From a virus, in IMG/VR virus record IMGVR_UViG_3300042691_022081, positions 1 to 64,000 of that record: a DNA stretch of 64,000 bases; one strand, written 5' to 3'. Within the stretch, counting starts at the first letter, position 1. Each line of letters begins with the position of its first letter. Shown one piece after another: positions 48,798 through 57,933 of the stretch. The notes under the pieces are model-generated. The model was not told where the DNA came from. It worked only from the letters and a program-made list of their open reading frames with translations, and made no database searches. Both the position numbers and the translations under genes were made by a program.

Positions 48798-49488
48798 TAA
48801 TATTTCTCGATGGTTTGTAATCTGTTATTTGTAATATACATCTCGGTGTTTTTCCAATATTAAATGCACCGTGCCATGATCCTGCATAATCAAATTCATA
48901 AACATCGCCTACCTTATAATTTGATATTTCAGTGTCACCAATTACAAATACATGTCCTGGTTCGTAAGGAGTCCAAGGCATCCAATATTTGTGTATTTCC
49001 TTTTGTGGCTGAGCCCTGTCTATGTGCATAGGCATAATATTTCCAGGTTTCATTTTACTAAACCACCAGGTTATATGTTTATCTTTATAATCTAAAAATG
49101 GAGGAGGGTTTTGCAATATATCAAAACTAACATCAAATTTTTCTAATAGACTAAAATGTGTTCCAAAAACATCATACCCTGCTCTAGTATACATTTTGTA
49201 TTCTTCGTCTAAATCTAAATCTGGATCTAGATAACTAACATACATTCTAGCATGTCTTACATTTATATCATTAGAGTCCATGCGTTTTAATTCGTCTACA
49301 ATTTCTAAGTACTCTAATTTGCTATGTACTTTTGTGACATCGCCGTCTAGATATTTGTATAATATAGGATTAAAACGTGCTTCATTCCTTAAACTGTGCT
49401 TCGGCATATCAAACCCTGGTTTGTTTAGCACTTCATCTAACCACTCTGGTTTTATCCAATCACGAAAGTTACCTATATATTTTATCAT
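48784..49488 (-). CDS. 2OG-Fe(II) oxygenase-like family protein, member 5
   Basis: 234 residues from ATG 49488 (ATGA overlap upstream), longer than its paralogs because of an insert at about residues 35-105 with acidic repeats (SYLDPDLDLDEEYK). MIKYIGNFRDWIKPEWLDE, H155-x-D157 (MPMHIDRA), YWMPWTPYEPGHVFV, distal H206 (WHGAFNIG) and R216 are all present. Confidence 0.75.
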   Translation of the reverse strand: MIKYIGNFRDWIKPEWLDEVLNKPGFDMPKHSLRNEARFNPILYKYLDGDVTKVHSKLEYLEIVDELKRMDSNDINVRHARMYVSYLDPDLDLDEEYKMYTRAGYDVFGTHFSLLEKFDVSFDILQNPPPFLDYKDKHITWWFSKMKPGNIMPMHIDRAQPQKEIHKYWMPWTPYEPGHVFVIGDTEISNYKVGDVYEFDYAGSWHGAFNIGKTPRCILQITDYKPSRNINACD

Positions 49489-50216
49489 AATATCCAAGCC
49501 CTTTGCCAGGAAGTTTCTCCAACAGGCGGATAATTTTTATATATTTTACATTCTAATTTGTTAAAATCTACATTTTCTCTATTAACTAATCCTTTGTAGA
49601 GAAGGTCTTCGATAATGTAATGATTTATAGTGCTAAAATGATTGTGTCTAGGATCACCAGCGTTTTCTAACATCCAATTTATACTTTCATCATATGTACC
49701 AGGAAATTCAGCCATACTTAAATCTAATAATGCTCCTTTAGATTGTATCCAGCCTTCTGGAAGATCAAAAGAACCTATATCCCATGCGTTTACAATAATA
49801 GGTTTATGTTTAAGATGTTTTGTGAAATTAGACATACCCCACATCCACATTATAAATTGTTGGAGTAATACTTGCTCATCATGAATGTAATCCATATGGA
49901 ATTGATAGCCTTCTTTCTGTTTTTTTGTTAAAGCTATCCAGTCTGGACAATCTTTCCAATACTCTGCTAAACCTGGTTTAGTTTTGTCAAGTAAAGCTCT
50001 TCCTAATGTTGTTGTTTGAAATATAACATAATCATCTGCTCCAAAAAAATCTTTTTTTAGTGAAGATTCATACATCATCCAAGCTAAAGAACTTCCTCCT
50101 TTAGCAGTTATTTCTAAGGTAGCTTCTAGCCGTTGTGCTAATAAGTTGGTCCAAGAGACAACGTTACTGTCTCTGCCCGTTGAAAAGGAGTCGCCAAATA
50201 TCCATAATTTTTTCAT
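49485..50216 (-). CDS. SGNH/GDSL-hydrolase-like protein, second
   Basis: A 243-residue protein with the classical block I LWIFGDSFSTGRDS (Ser in GDSF), block II AKGGSSLAWM and a C-terminal GDPRHNHFSTINH giving Asp and His. It lacks a signal peptide, so it acts in the cytoplasm or virion. It may remove or transfer an acyl group. ATGA-coupled to oxygenase-like genes on both sides. Confidence 0.75.
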   Translation of the reverse strand: MKKLWIFGDSFSTGRDSNVVSWTNLLAQRLEATLEITAKGGSSLAWMMYESSLKKDFFGADDYVIFQTTTLGRALLDKTKPGLAEYWKDCPDWIALTKKQKEGYQFHMDYIHDEQVLLQQFIMWMWGMSNFTKHLKHKPIIVNAWDIGSFDLPEGWIQSKGALLDLSMAEFPGTYDESINWMLENAGDPRHNHFSTINHYIIEDLLYKGLVNRENVDFNKLECKIYKNYPPVGETSWQRAWIL

Positions 50217-50797
50217 TTTATTCCTATATCAGGAGTAAATCTTACAGCCAATACTACTCTTGTTTTATTGCTGTAGTTTTTAACCTGATGCGGGATATTT
50301 ATCTGTACTATAGTTGGTTCTAAGATATTTGCGGAACTTTTAAGTTTACGTTCGCCTAACCATTCAGGTCTAAGATGTTGCATTTCATCTGCAACAAATT
50401 GAGAATCTGTATTTGGCTTGTCTTGTCTTTCTTTTGGAATGTAGTTTCCTTCATACCACTCCATAACAAAATTTTCATAATTTTTAATAGGGATGTTAAG
50501 AGAATAACAACAGGCATCTGGTCTTGGAGGATTAAACCCGTCTATATGTTCTTTAAGTAAATTACCACTACACAGTCCGCCTAAGACAGCAACTTTAATC
50601 TTATGATTTAAGCCTGTAAAACGATTTACATCTGTGATAATTTGTTCTTCAATCCATTTAACTTCGTCACTGTTATTTTCAAAGACAATAAGTTCTTGTC
50701 CAACTATATTATCATCTATATAATCAGCGTATCGGTTTTTAAGTTGATTCCAATTTGTTAAATTAAATTTACTGTGAGTAAGATCAATTGTACTCAA
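50213..50797 (-). CDS. 2OG-Fe(II) oxygenase-like protein
   Basis: 194 residues if started at TTG 50797, which leaves only a 14-base overlap with the nitroreductase gene; the frame's ATG at 50890 would overlap by 107. H84-x-D86 (KEHIDGFNPP), CCYSLNIPIKNYENFVM, distal H170 (INIPHQVKNYS) and R180 outline a hydroxylase of Asp/Asn-hydroxylase type. The start remains uncertain. Confidence 0.6.
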   Translation of the reverse strand: MSTIDLTHSKFNLTNWNQLKNRYADYIDDNIVGQELIVFENNSDEVKWIEEQIITDVNRFTGLNHKIKVAVLGGLCSGNLLKEHIDGFNPPRPDACCYSLNIPIKNYENFVMEWYEGNYIPKERQDKPNTDSQFVADEMQHLRPEWLGERKLKSSANILEPTIVQINIPHQVKNYSNKTRVVLAVRFTPDIGIK

Positions 50798-51461
50798 CGA
50801 TTGGAACTTCTTGTCTAGGATTGGTTGGATAAATGATGTCGTGTTCAAGCTGGTGAACTCTTCTTGACATGTTAGGTGCTTTAATACCAATGCCCATAAT
50901 TAGCAAAGGATCGCCTTCCATGTTTAAGGCCTCTTTTAATTTATCGTGTTGTATACTGATACAACAGCCTGTTTCGTAACCTAACAGCCCAGCTGTTAAA
51001 TTTAAGTAACCTGATGAAATACCTAAAGCAACTTGAGAATCAAACTCACGTGCTGTGTCATTTATTCTTTTTTCTTTAAAATATTCTTCTGGGTGATAAT
51101 ATTTTTCAAAAACAACTACAATGTTAGCAAGAGCTTGTGACTGTGTAGCATCGCCCATGTCGTATAGGTGATCATCTTCTCTTGGGTTTGGATCTACAAC
51201 TTTTTTACCATTTTCTATACGGTAAGGAGCGCCATGAGTGCAAGCATGAACTTTTTCAATAGTTTCTCTATCCTGGATCCAATGTATTTTGTAAAAAGCA
51301 ACATTCTGTAAACTAGGTGCTTGTGTTGTTGCAAACTTCATAAGATCAATATGTTCTTGTGGGATTTCTTTTTCTAAATCCCAATTTCTAAAACAATGCT
51401 GGCTTTTAAGGATTGCTTTTTCAATTTCTTTAAAACTAACGTTAATTGTGTCGTCAATCAT
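50784..51461 (-). CDS. Nitroreductase-family flavoprotein
   Basis: A 225-residue FMN-type protein: AILKSQHCFRNWD at the start, TQAPSLQNVAFYKIHWI, QVALGISSGYLNLTAGLLGYETG and LLIMGIGIKAP. Such enzymes use NAD(P)H and FMN to reduce or dehydrogenate diverse compounds, including oxidations of azolines in RiPP pathways. CGGAG and the box at 51481-51489 precede ATG 51461, so it may open a separate transcript. Confidence 0.85.
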   Translation of the reverse strand: MIDDTINVSFKEIEKAILKSQHCFRNWDLEKEIPQEHIDLMKFATTQAPSLQNVAFYKIHWIQDRETIEKVHACTHGAPYRIENGKKVVDPNPREDDHLYDMGDATQSQALANIVVVFEKYYHPEEYFKEKRINDTAREFDSQVALGISSGYLNLTAGLLGYETGCCISIQHDKLKEALNMEGDPLLIMGIGIKAPNMSRRVHQLEHDIIYPTNPRQEVPIVEYN

Positions 51462-51480
51462 GGTTTTCTCCGATACTATG

Positions 51481-51489
51481 TATATTTAG
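51481..51489 (-). promoter_or_regulatory. Late-type box CTAAATATA
   Basis: 20 bases before ATG 51461 on the minus strand, overlapping the preceding stop codon. Confidence 0.5.
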
Positions 51490-51911
51490 CTACTTAAAAT
51501 TTCATTTAAGTATTTTGAATCCCAAAATGAGTAATAATTGGTGTTTTTTAAACGCATACGGGCTTTTTCTAAATTATCCCTATACTGGCATAAAATTAGA
51601 TTAAATTTTCCATTGTTTGTATTAACTCCGTTGATAAAAGTTTCTCGATTTTTAGGATCTGGTAAAAACACCATAGTTGGGTATATTTTACTATATTCTG
51701 TTGCAATACTAATAACTTCAAAATCAGAATATTCATCAGGAAGTTTGTAAATTATAAGTTCAAAGTCCCAGGGCGGCGGGTCTATATCACTCCCGTCAGT
51801 TTCTACTATTTCGTATTCTATTCCCTTTGCATACGGACAAACACTTAATCCTCCTAGTTCTGGTCTAGGAATAGTTAAACTATCAATCCAATATTTTAAA
51901 TCTATACTCAT
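51486..51911 (-). CDS. Small protein of unknown function
   Basis: A 141-residue protein from ATG 51911 (ATGA overlap upstream). PRPELGGLSVCPYAKG, with a conserved-looking Cys-Pro, and FELIIYKLPDEYSDF suggest a DUF1415-like or thioredoxin-like fold; weak. The C-terminal half is helical. Located between the glycosyltransferase-like and nitroreductase genes. Confidence 0.55.
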   Translation of the reverse strand: MSIDLKYWIDSLTIPRPELGGLSVCPYAKGIEYEIVETDGSDIDPPPWDFELIIYKLPDEYSDFEVISIATEYSKIYPTMVFLPDPKNRETFINGVNTNNGKFNLILCQYRDNLEKARMRLKNTNYYSFWDSKYLNEILSS

Positions 51912-53119
51912 ATAGTCCAATCCTGATTAATATGCCAAGTTGGTTTTTGTAGTTGTGTAATCGAAGTTCTTTGTAAATTTTTTCCAAAATGGATTGTATT
52001 GTAAAACCCTTTACAACTACGACTATTAAAAAGGACATAGAAGTCATCAGGTGTGTTAGCTAACATTTCATTTTCTTTTGCCATTCTATACTGTAAACTT
52101 AAAAAAGCACTTGTGCCTTCGTAACAAAAAATATTGCTGAGATTTATTATTGTTTTTCCTCTATTTTTTAGAATAATATCAGAATAATTACAAATACCTA
52201 ATAGATCAATTTTAACAAAATGATAGCTAACATTATCTATTTTTGGAGCATGGATTTTCCAGTAGTCTAAGGCTTTTACATTGTAATCATAATAAATCAC
52301 TGTTACAGGTTTTTGTTTATCTATGTAATTAACAAACCAATTACCGCTAGCAGGAGTAATAACACATTCAAAATCATTTTCTAATATTTCAATATGTTCA
52401 GTATGGGAAGTGTGAACATGTTCCTCCATGCAATATTTTTCTCTTGCATACACCCACGAAACATGTTTTAAAAACTCAGATTGATTGTCAGGGTAATAAT
52501 ACTTTTTATTATGCCTAAATTCATCTTGAAAAACTTGTACTGGCAAATCTTTTTCAAAAGCTAATGATAATATATTCCATCCATGTAATTTATGATGAAA
52601 GGTTTTATAGTCATCTCCGCCGCTTATCCATAAAGGAGTATAGTCGTCATGGATGTTTTCAAAACTTCTCTGTGGAATACATTGTCTATGATAGGCACCC
52701 AATTCTTGCTGTCCAATTTCTGGTTGTCCTAGGTCATTATAAGTCAACAAATTTATGATGTAACATTGATGATGCAATTCATAGTATGCTTCCTTTCTGT
52801 CAAGAATATGCCCTGTAATAAAGAAGTCTGAATGACATAATACTTCTACAGCCTTAAAAAAATTGTCACCGTTGATAAAATCAGTACCAGTGCTTAGTAC
52901 AACTGCAATTGAATATTTTTTATCAACAGCAAATTTAAGCAAAGAATCTTCATCCAATCCAACTAAAACGCTGTAACCTTTAGACCAAATATTGCTTATG
53001 TTAAAATCGGAAATGTTTTTTATTATCTCTCTAGTCCAATTATTTTGGTAAGTACCTGTTTTGTCTACAATAATGTAAACTATTTGACTATTGGTAGATT
53101 GATAATAAATCGTATTCAT
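51908..53119 (-). CDS. Glycosyltransferase-like phage protein
   Basis: A 403-residue protein. IAVVLSTGTDFINGDNFFKAV, FFITGHILDRKEAYYELHHQCYII in two parts, LWISGGDDYKTF and VITPASGNWFVNYID recall large marine-phage proteins with a GT-A-like N-terminus. First gene of the long leftward operon of 13 genes. A CATAAATAT box lies 40 bases upstream. The activity is not proven from the sequence. Confidence 0.5.
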   Translation of the reverse strand: MNTIYYQSTNSQIVYIIVDKTGTYQNNWTREIIKNISDFNISNIWSKGYSVLVGLDEDSLLKFAVDKKYSIAVVLSTGTDFINGDNFFKAVEVLCHSDFFITGHILDRKEAYYELHHQCYIINLLTYNDLGQPEIGQQELGAYHRQCIPQRSFENIHDDYTPLWISGGDDYKTFHHKLHGWNILSLAFEKDLPVQVFQDEFRHNKKYYYPDNQSEFLKHVSWVYAREKYCMEEHVHTSHTEHIEILENDFECVITPASGNWFVNYIDKQKPVTVIYYDYNVKALDYWKIHAPKIDNVSYHFVKIDLLGICNYSDIILKNRGKTIINLSNIFCYEGTSAFLSLQYRMAKENEMLANTPDDFYVLFNSRSCKGFYNTIHFGKNLQRTSITQLQKPTWHINQDWTI

Positions 53120-53145
53120 GAATTTCTAACTGACATCAGGGTGCC

Positions 53146-53153
53146 TATAAATA
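53146..53153 (+). promoter_or_regulatory. T4-late-type promoter TATAAATA, rightward
   Basis: Perfect TATAAATA, 40 bases before the TTG start at 53194. Confidence 0.7.
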
Positions 53154-53159
53154 TAGATG

Positions 53160-53168
53160 ATATTTATG
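53160..53168 (-). promoter_or_regulatory. Late-type box CATAAATAT, leftward
   Basis: 40 bases before ATG 53119. It overlaps in position with the rightward unit, so the two outward transcripts cross for a few bases. Confidence 0.6.
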
Positions 53169-53193
53169 CACCTTTCTTTCTAGATAGAAAATT

Positions 53194-54510
53194 TTGAAAA
53201 ACTTTTGTTTGTTTCCATTTACATCTTTGTACAGTATGAACAACGGCGATTACAGAGCCTGTTGTCATAGTGAACCAGGTATACCATCTGATAAAAACTT
53301 GGCAGTACCTGTCAATTTTATCAAGGATCCTGTGAAAGAAGTTTGGAACAACAATTATTATAGACAATTAAGATTAGACTTAATTAACGGTGTTCAAAAT
53401 CCAACTTGCTCAAAATGTTGGCAGATGGAGTCAAACGGAGAATTTTCATTTAGACAAAAAAGTATATCTAATATAAGTGAGGAAAGGTACAATAGTTTTG
53501 TAGATGATGCTGTTAAAAACAACGGTGCTTTATCAACAATGCCAGATAAGTTATTGCAAATTAAAATTGGTAATTTGTGTAATTTAAAATGTATAATGTG
53601 TAACCAAGCTTCTAGCAGTCTTATACAAAAAGAAGTAGATGATTGGAAAAAGCATGGAGAAAAATTACCTACATGGTTACAATGGATTGATGATTGGGAG
53701 ATAGACTGGACTGGGTTTGACGAAAGTACTGACTTAGAAAATTTATATCAAAATTTAAAGGATGCCTTGTTAAACGTAGAAGAATTGCAATTTGTTGGCG
53801 GCGAACCTTTAGTTAATCCAATGGTTCCAATATTGCTAGAAAATTTAATTAATGAGAATGCGGCCGACCGTATTAAGATTTATTTTATAACTAACTTAAC
53901 CAAGTTGACAGACAAAATGGTTAATAGTCTGTTACAATTTAAGACAGTTACTATTAGCACAAGTTGGGATCATGTAAATCCTGAAAAATTTAGATTTATA
54001 AGATATCCTGCTAGTTATGAACAATTTAGAAATAATATTGATAAGTTGTTAGCCAATGAAAAAATAAATCCAGTGGTTTCTTTTACTGTGAATATTTTTA
54101 ACATTTTTGATATTGAACAAATAATTGATGAATTTGAAAAAATAAGTCAAACTAGAAATCGGTATATCATTAATATGCAATATGTTGAAAACCCAACTTA
54201 CTTTTCAATAAGATATCTAGAGCCAGAACAAAAGAAACAAGTTATAGATTTAATTGAAAAGTATTTAGAAAAAACAAAAAATTACAAAGTATGGTTGGAT
54301 AACCCTTCTTTTTATGAAATGATAAAATCTATTAAACAGATGTTAGAAACTCCTAATGTAGTAGACTTTAGGGGAAAATATATTTTAAATGATAATAATA
54401 CATCATTTGATTTTGTTGTTAAGGAAAGAACTAGGGTGTTACAAATGTATGATAAAATTAGAGGAACGAATTATAAAACTCTGTTTCCATTTATAAAAGA
54501 TTATGAATAA
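53194..54510 (+). CDS. Twitch/SPASM-type radical SAM protein with TTG start
   Basis: A 438-residue protein: N-terminal FCLFPFTSLYSMNNGDYRACC and PTCSKCWQME, core IGNLCNLKCIMCNQ (C129, C133, C136) and FVGGEPLVN. An in-frame TAG lies three codons before TTG 53194 and no ATG fits, so TTG is the only sensible start. It ends NYKTLFPFIKDY like its paralogs. The first of four radical SAM genes in one rightward operon. Confidence 0.9.
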   Translation: MKNFCLFPFTSLYSMNNGDYRACCHSEPGIPSDKNLAVPVNFIKDPVKEVWNNNYYRQLRLDLINGVQNPTCSKCWQMESNGEFSFRQKSISNISEERYNSFVDDAVKNNGALSTMPDKLLQIKIGNLCNLKCIMCNQASSSLIQKEVDDWKKHGEKLPTWLQWIDDWEIDWTGFDESTDLENLYQNLKDALLNVEELQFVGGEPLVNPMVPILLENLINENAADRIKIYFITNLTKLTDKMVNSLLQFKTVTISTSWDHVNPEKFRFIRYPASYEQFRNNIDKLLANEKINPVVSFTVNIFNIFDIEQIIDEFEKISQTRNRYIINMQYVENPTYFSIRYLEPEQKKQVIDLIEKYLEKTKNYKVWLDNPSFYEMIKSIKQMLETPNVVDFRGKYILNDNNTSFDFVVKERTRVLQMYDKIRGTNYKTLFPFIKDYE

Positions 54511-55571
54511 TGTTTAAATTTGAAGATATAAAACAAGTTCATTTAGAAATAACAAATAACTGTCAAGCAAGTTGCCCTATGTGTAACAGGAATATAGACG
54601 GCGGTTTGCCAAATCCTCATATTAAAATAAATGAATGGTCACTACAAGATTTTAAAGAAATAATGACTACTGAATTGTTAAATCAAATTCACAGTTACTA
54701 TTACTGCGGAACGTTTGGTGATCCTATATTGAATAACAATTTAATTGACATGTGTGATTATTCTACAAAAGTTGCTCCTCATGTCAATGTTGCTATACAT
54801 ACTAACGGTGGAGCTCGTAGTAAATCATGGTGGACAAAATTAGCTCATGCACTACCAAAAGAACATAGAGTAGTTTTTGCATTAGACGGTTTAGAAGATA
54901 CGCATCACTTATATAGAGTAGGAACAAAATTTGAAGATGTAATTGAAAATGCAAGAGCTTTTATTTTAGCGGGCGGAATAGCTGAATGGGTTTTTATAAA
55001 ATTTAAACACAACGAGCATCAAGTTGATAAAGCTAGACAAATGTCAGTTGATCTAGGATTTAAATATTTTACTTTGAAAAACAGCTCGCGTTTTATAATT
55101 GAACCAAAGCAACGAGTAGTTGATCGAGCAGGTAATGTTACTCATTATTTGGAACCAGCTACAGATACTCCTTTAGTTTTTATTGACAAGAAGGCTATCC
55201 AACAGTATAAAGAAATAGTCAATAGTTCGTCTATCTCTTGTAAAGCACAAGCAGATAGGGAAGTTTATATTGATGCCTATAAAGATTTTTATCCTTGTTG
55301 CTGGATGGCAAATACTCCTTACACATACATCCAGGATAACGAAGCTGCATCAATTAAGTATGAAATAAAACGTCAGCATGATGAAATGATGTTTAGATTA
55401 GGCGAATCTAATCTTCTTAAACGATCTATAAAAGATATTGTAAATTCAAATGCATTTCAAACAATGTGGCATGAGTATTGGAATGAAAACAAATTAATTG
55501 TATGTGCTAGAAGTTGTGGACGCAGTAATATAAACAATTATTCAAAATGCACAGACCAAGAGGTTAAATGA
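54510..55571 (+). CDS. Radical SAM protein (SPASM-like)
   Basis: 353 residues: LEITNNCQASCPMCNRN (C18, C22, C25) at the very N-terminus, YYCGTFGDPILN, VAIHTNGGARS, then DAYKDFYPCCWMANT and CARSCGRSN, an auxiliary cluster set. It begins in a TAATG overlap and ends in an ATGA overlap. Resembles peptide- or cofactor-modifying SPASM enzymes; substrate unknown. Confidence 0.9.
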   Translation: MFKFEDIKQVHLEITNNCQASCPMCNRNIDGGLPNPHIKINEWSLQDFKEIMTTELLNQIHSYYYCGTFGDPILNNNLIDMCDYSTKVAPHVNVAIHTNGGARSKSWWTKLAHALPKEHRVVFALDGLEDTHHLYRVGTKFEDVIENARAFILAGGIAEWVFIKFKHNEHQVDKARQMSVDLGFKYFTLKNSSRFIIEPKQRVVDRAGNVTHYLEPATDTPLVFIDKKAIQQYKEIVNSSSISCKAQADREVYIDAYKDFYPCCWMANTPYTYIQDNEAASIKYEIKRQHDEMMFRLGESNLLKRSIKDIVNSNAFQTMWHEYWNENKLIVCARSCGRSNINNYSKCTDQEVK

Positions 55572-56965
55572 AAATATTTTGGTTACAGCCAGCTGATACC
55601 CGTATTGGGCAAGCACAGCGACAAATACATGACCTAACAGGGTCTTATAGTTTTTGTGTTCTTCCTTGGATTCATGTTGCTACTCGCCCTAATGGAGATG
55701 CTCGTCTTTGTTGTGGCGCTAACGCTAGTGGAGCATCAACAGGGGATCACATTGTAGGACTAGTAAAAAATGAAGACGGTGCTCCTGCTAACTTTGGCAA
55801 ACAATTACCATTAGATGCATGGAATAATGACTATATGCGTTCAGTACGCAAAACAATGATGGAAGGAAAGATTCCTGCCAGTTGTACAAAATGTTTCGAA
55901 GAAGAGTCAAATGGTGTTGTTAGTAAACGTATGTGGGAATCATACGAATGGCAACGAGAAGGTTTAGATTTCAAAGAGCTTATTGATAGCACTGACGATG
56001 GATCTGTTCCTCCTGTAATACGTTATTTTGATCTGCGGTTGGGTCACACTTGTAATTTAAAATGTGTTATGTGTAGTCCACACGACAGCAGTCGATGGGT
56101 AGAGGACTATAAAAAAATTGCTCCTTTAATTAAAAGTAAAACTGTGTTAAAGCAAATAGAATGGTCTGCGGATACATTTGACAACTACTGGTACGAAAAA
56201 CCAGAATTGTGGAATCAAATATTTGAACAAATTCCAAATATTACTCAGTTGTATTTTGCAGGTGGCGAACCTTTGATGATAAAAGAGCATAGAAAGTTTC
56301 TAGATGAAATTATTAAAAGAGGCTATGCTAAGAATATCAGCTTAAGATATAACAGTAATGGTATATTTGTCAATGAAGATATTATAAATGTTTGGAGTCA
56401 ATTTAAACAAGTTCGCTATGCGTTTAGTATTGATGCATTTGGCGACCGTAATTCGTACATTAGATTTCCAGCAAACTGGGAAGACATTGAACGTAATTTA
56501 TGGCTCATGGATAATACACCAGATAACATTCATTGTGCGATTGCGTGTGCAGTACAAGTTTTAAACATTAAGCATATAATAGATTTTGCCAAGTGGAAAT
56601 TAAATCAAGGATTTAAAAAAATTAATAAATTTACTATTGATGATTACCAAGCAGGTGGTGGTATAATTAATTTGCATTTGTTATACATACCAACGTTTTT
56701 ATCTGCTAGAGTATTACCAAAAGAAGATAAAGATCAATTGGTAAAAGACTTTGCAGATTTTAAACAATGGCTTTGGGATAATTATACTCAAGATGATAAT
56801 TTTTGGCAACACAACCCGTATGGTTGGAAACGTTGGGAAGCAATATTAAAATTTGTATTAGCAGAAGACCATTCTCAGTTATTGCCTGATTTTAAAGAAT
56901 ATATTTTTAATTTAGATAATGTAAGAGGTACAGAGTTTAATAAAACATTTCCAGAATTAAAATGA
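55568..56965 (+). CDS. Twitch-domain radical SAM protein
   Basis: 465 residues: FCVLPWIHVATRPNGDARLCC, ASCTKCFEEE, core LGHTCNLKCVMCSPHDSS (C162, C166, C169), YFAGGEPLMI and a C-terminal EFNKTFPELK. A paralog of the 15375, 53194 and 59621 proteins. Lies between two smaller radical SAM genes with ATGA overlaps on both sides. Confidence 0.9.
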   Translation: MKIFWLQPADTRIGQAQRQIHDLTGSYSFCVLPWIHVATRPNGDARLCCGANASGASTGDHIVGLVKNEDGAPANFGKQLPLDAWNNDYMRSVRKTMMEGKIPASCTKCFEEESNGVVSKRMWESYEWQREGLDFKELIDSTDDGSVPPVIRYFDLRLGHTCNLKCVMCSPHDSSRWVEDYKKIAPLIKSKTVLKQIEWSADTFDNYWYEKPELWNQIFEQIPNITQLYFAGGEPLMIKEHRKFLDEIIKRGYAKNISLRYNSNGIFVNEDIINVWSQFKQVRYAFSIDAFGDRNSYIRFPANWEDIERNLWLMDNTPDNIHCAIACAVQVLNIKHIIDFAKWKLNQGFKKINKFTIDDYQAGGGIINLHLLYIPTFLSARVLPKEDKDQLVKDFADFKQWLWDNYTQDDNFWQHNPYGWKRWEAILKFVLAEDHSQLLPDFKEYIFNLDNVRGTEFNKTFPELK

Positions 56966-57933
56966 AAAAAACTCCAATTAAAATAGTATCAACTCAAGGA
57001 TCAGAAGTTTTGCAAATACGCTTCTGGCCTACTGATATTTGCAATTTTAATTGCTCATATTGTTTTCCTGGAGCACATGATAATAAGTTTCGTTACCCAG
57101 AGGATACTAATCTAGTGTTGTCTTCTTTTAGAAAACTATTTGACTTTTATAAAACACAAAACAAGACAAAATTTCATTTGACAATCTCTGGAGGCGGTGA
57201 GCCTACTCTATGGCCTGAGTTACAAGTGTTCTGTAACGAGATACGTAAGACTCATGACGTATATATTACATTAGTTAGCAACGGTTCGCGTACTGTACGC
57301 TGGTGGGAAGAAAATACACAAGTGTTTGATGATGTTGTGCTAAGTTGTCACAACGAATACGTAGACATAGATCATTATATAAAAGTTGCTGATCTGTTAT
57401 TTGAAGCAGGTGTTAAAGTAACAGCGTTAATGCTTATGGATGCAAAAAACTGGGATAAGTGTACGGGATATATTGATCGTATGAAAACAAGTAAGCATCC
57501 TTGGTTTATTGAAGCCAAGCCAATCGTTGATGCAACCGGTCACGGGATAGACTGTTATACTTCTGATCAACTAGCATACATCAATATGAAACGTATCCCC
57601 AGCAGTGATTGGATATTCAAACGATTAGACGATATCAAACTTCATGAAAGTATTACTCTATTTGATGATGGTAGTGCTACAGCGAATCGTCCGCATGAAA
57701 TTATTACAAACAAATGGAATATGTTTTACAATTGGCAATGTAGTGTTGGAAAAGAATCAATATCAATCACTGCTAGCGGAGATGTATTAGGATCATGCCA
57801 AGTACCTGTGTTTAGTTGTTCTGTAAACATCTTCAAACAAATACCAGTTCTAACACTTAACAGTATAACTTGTCCAAAGTTAGATTGTTCATGCCAACCA
57901 GATACTCATATTACTAAATCTAAAGTCGATTGA
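56962..57933 (+). CDS. Radical SAM enzyme
   Basis: 323 residues: FWPTDICNFNCSYCFPGA (C27, C31, C34), TISGGGEPTLWPEL and VTLVSNGSRTV-type strands, with C-terminal cysteines (NWQCSVG, GSCQVP, ITCPKLDCSC). Similar in plan to the 31548 and 58710 proteins. The last 14 bases overlap a convergent SGNH gene. Confidence 0.9.
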   Translation: MKKTPIKIVSTQGSEVLQIRFWPTDICNFNCSYCFPGAHDNKFRYPEDTNLVLSSFRKLFDFYKTQNKTKFHLTISGGGEPTLWPELQVFCNEIRKTHDVYITLVSNGSRTVRWWEENTQVFDDVVLSCHNEYVDIDHYIKVADLLFEAGVKVTALMLMDAKNWDKCTGYIDRMKTSKHPWFIEAKPIVDATGHGIDCYTSDQLAYINMKRIPSSDWIFKRLDDIKLHESITLFDDGSATANRPHEIITNKWNMFYNWQCSVGKESISITASGDVLGSCQVPVFSCSVNIFKQIPVLTLNSITCPKLDCSCQPDTHITKSKVD

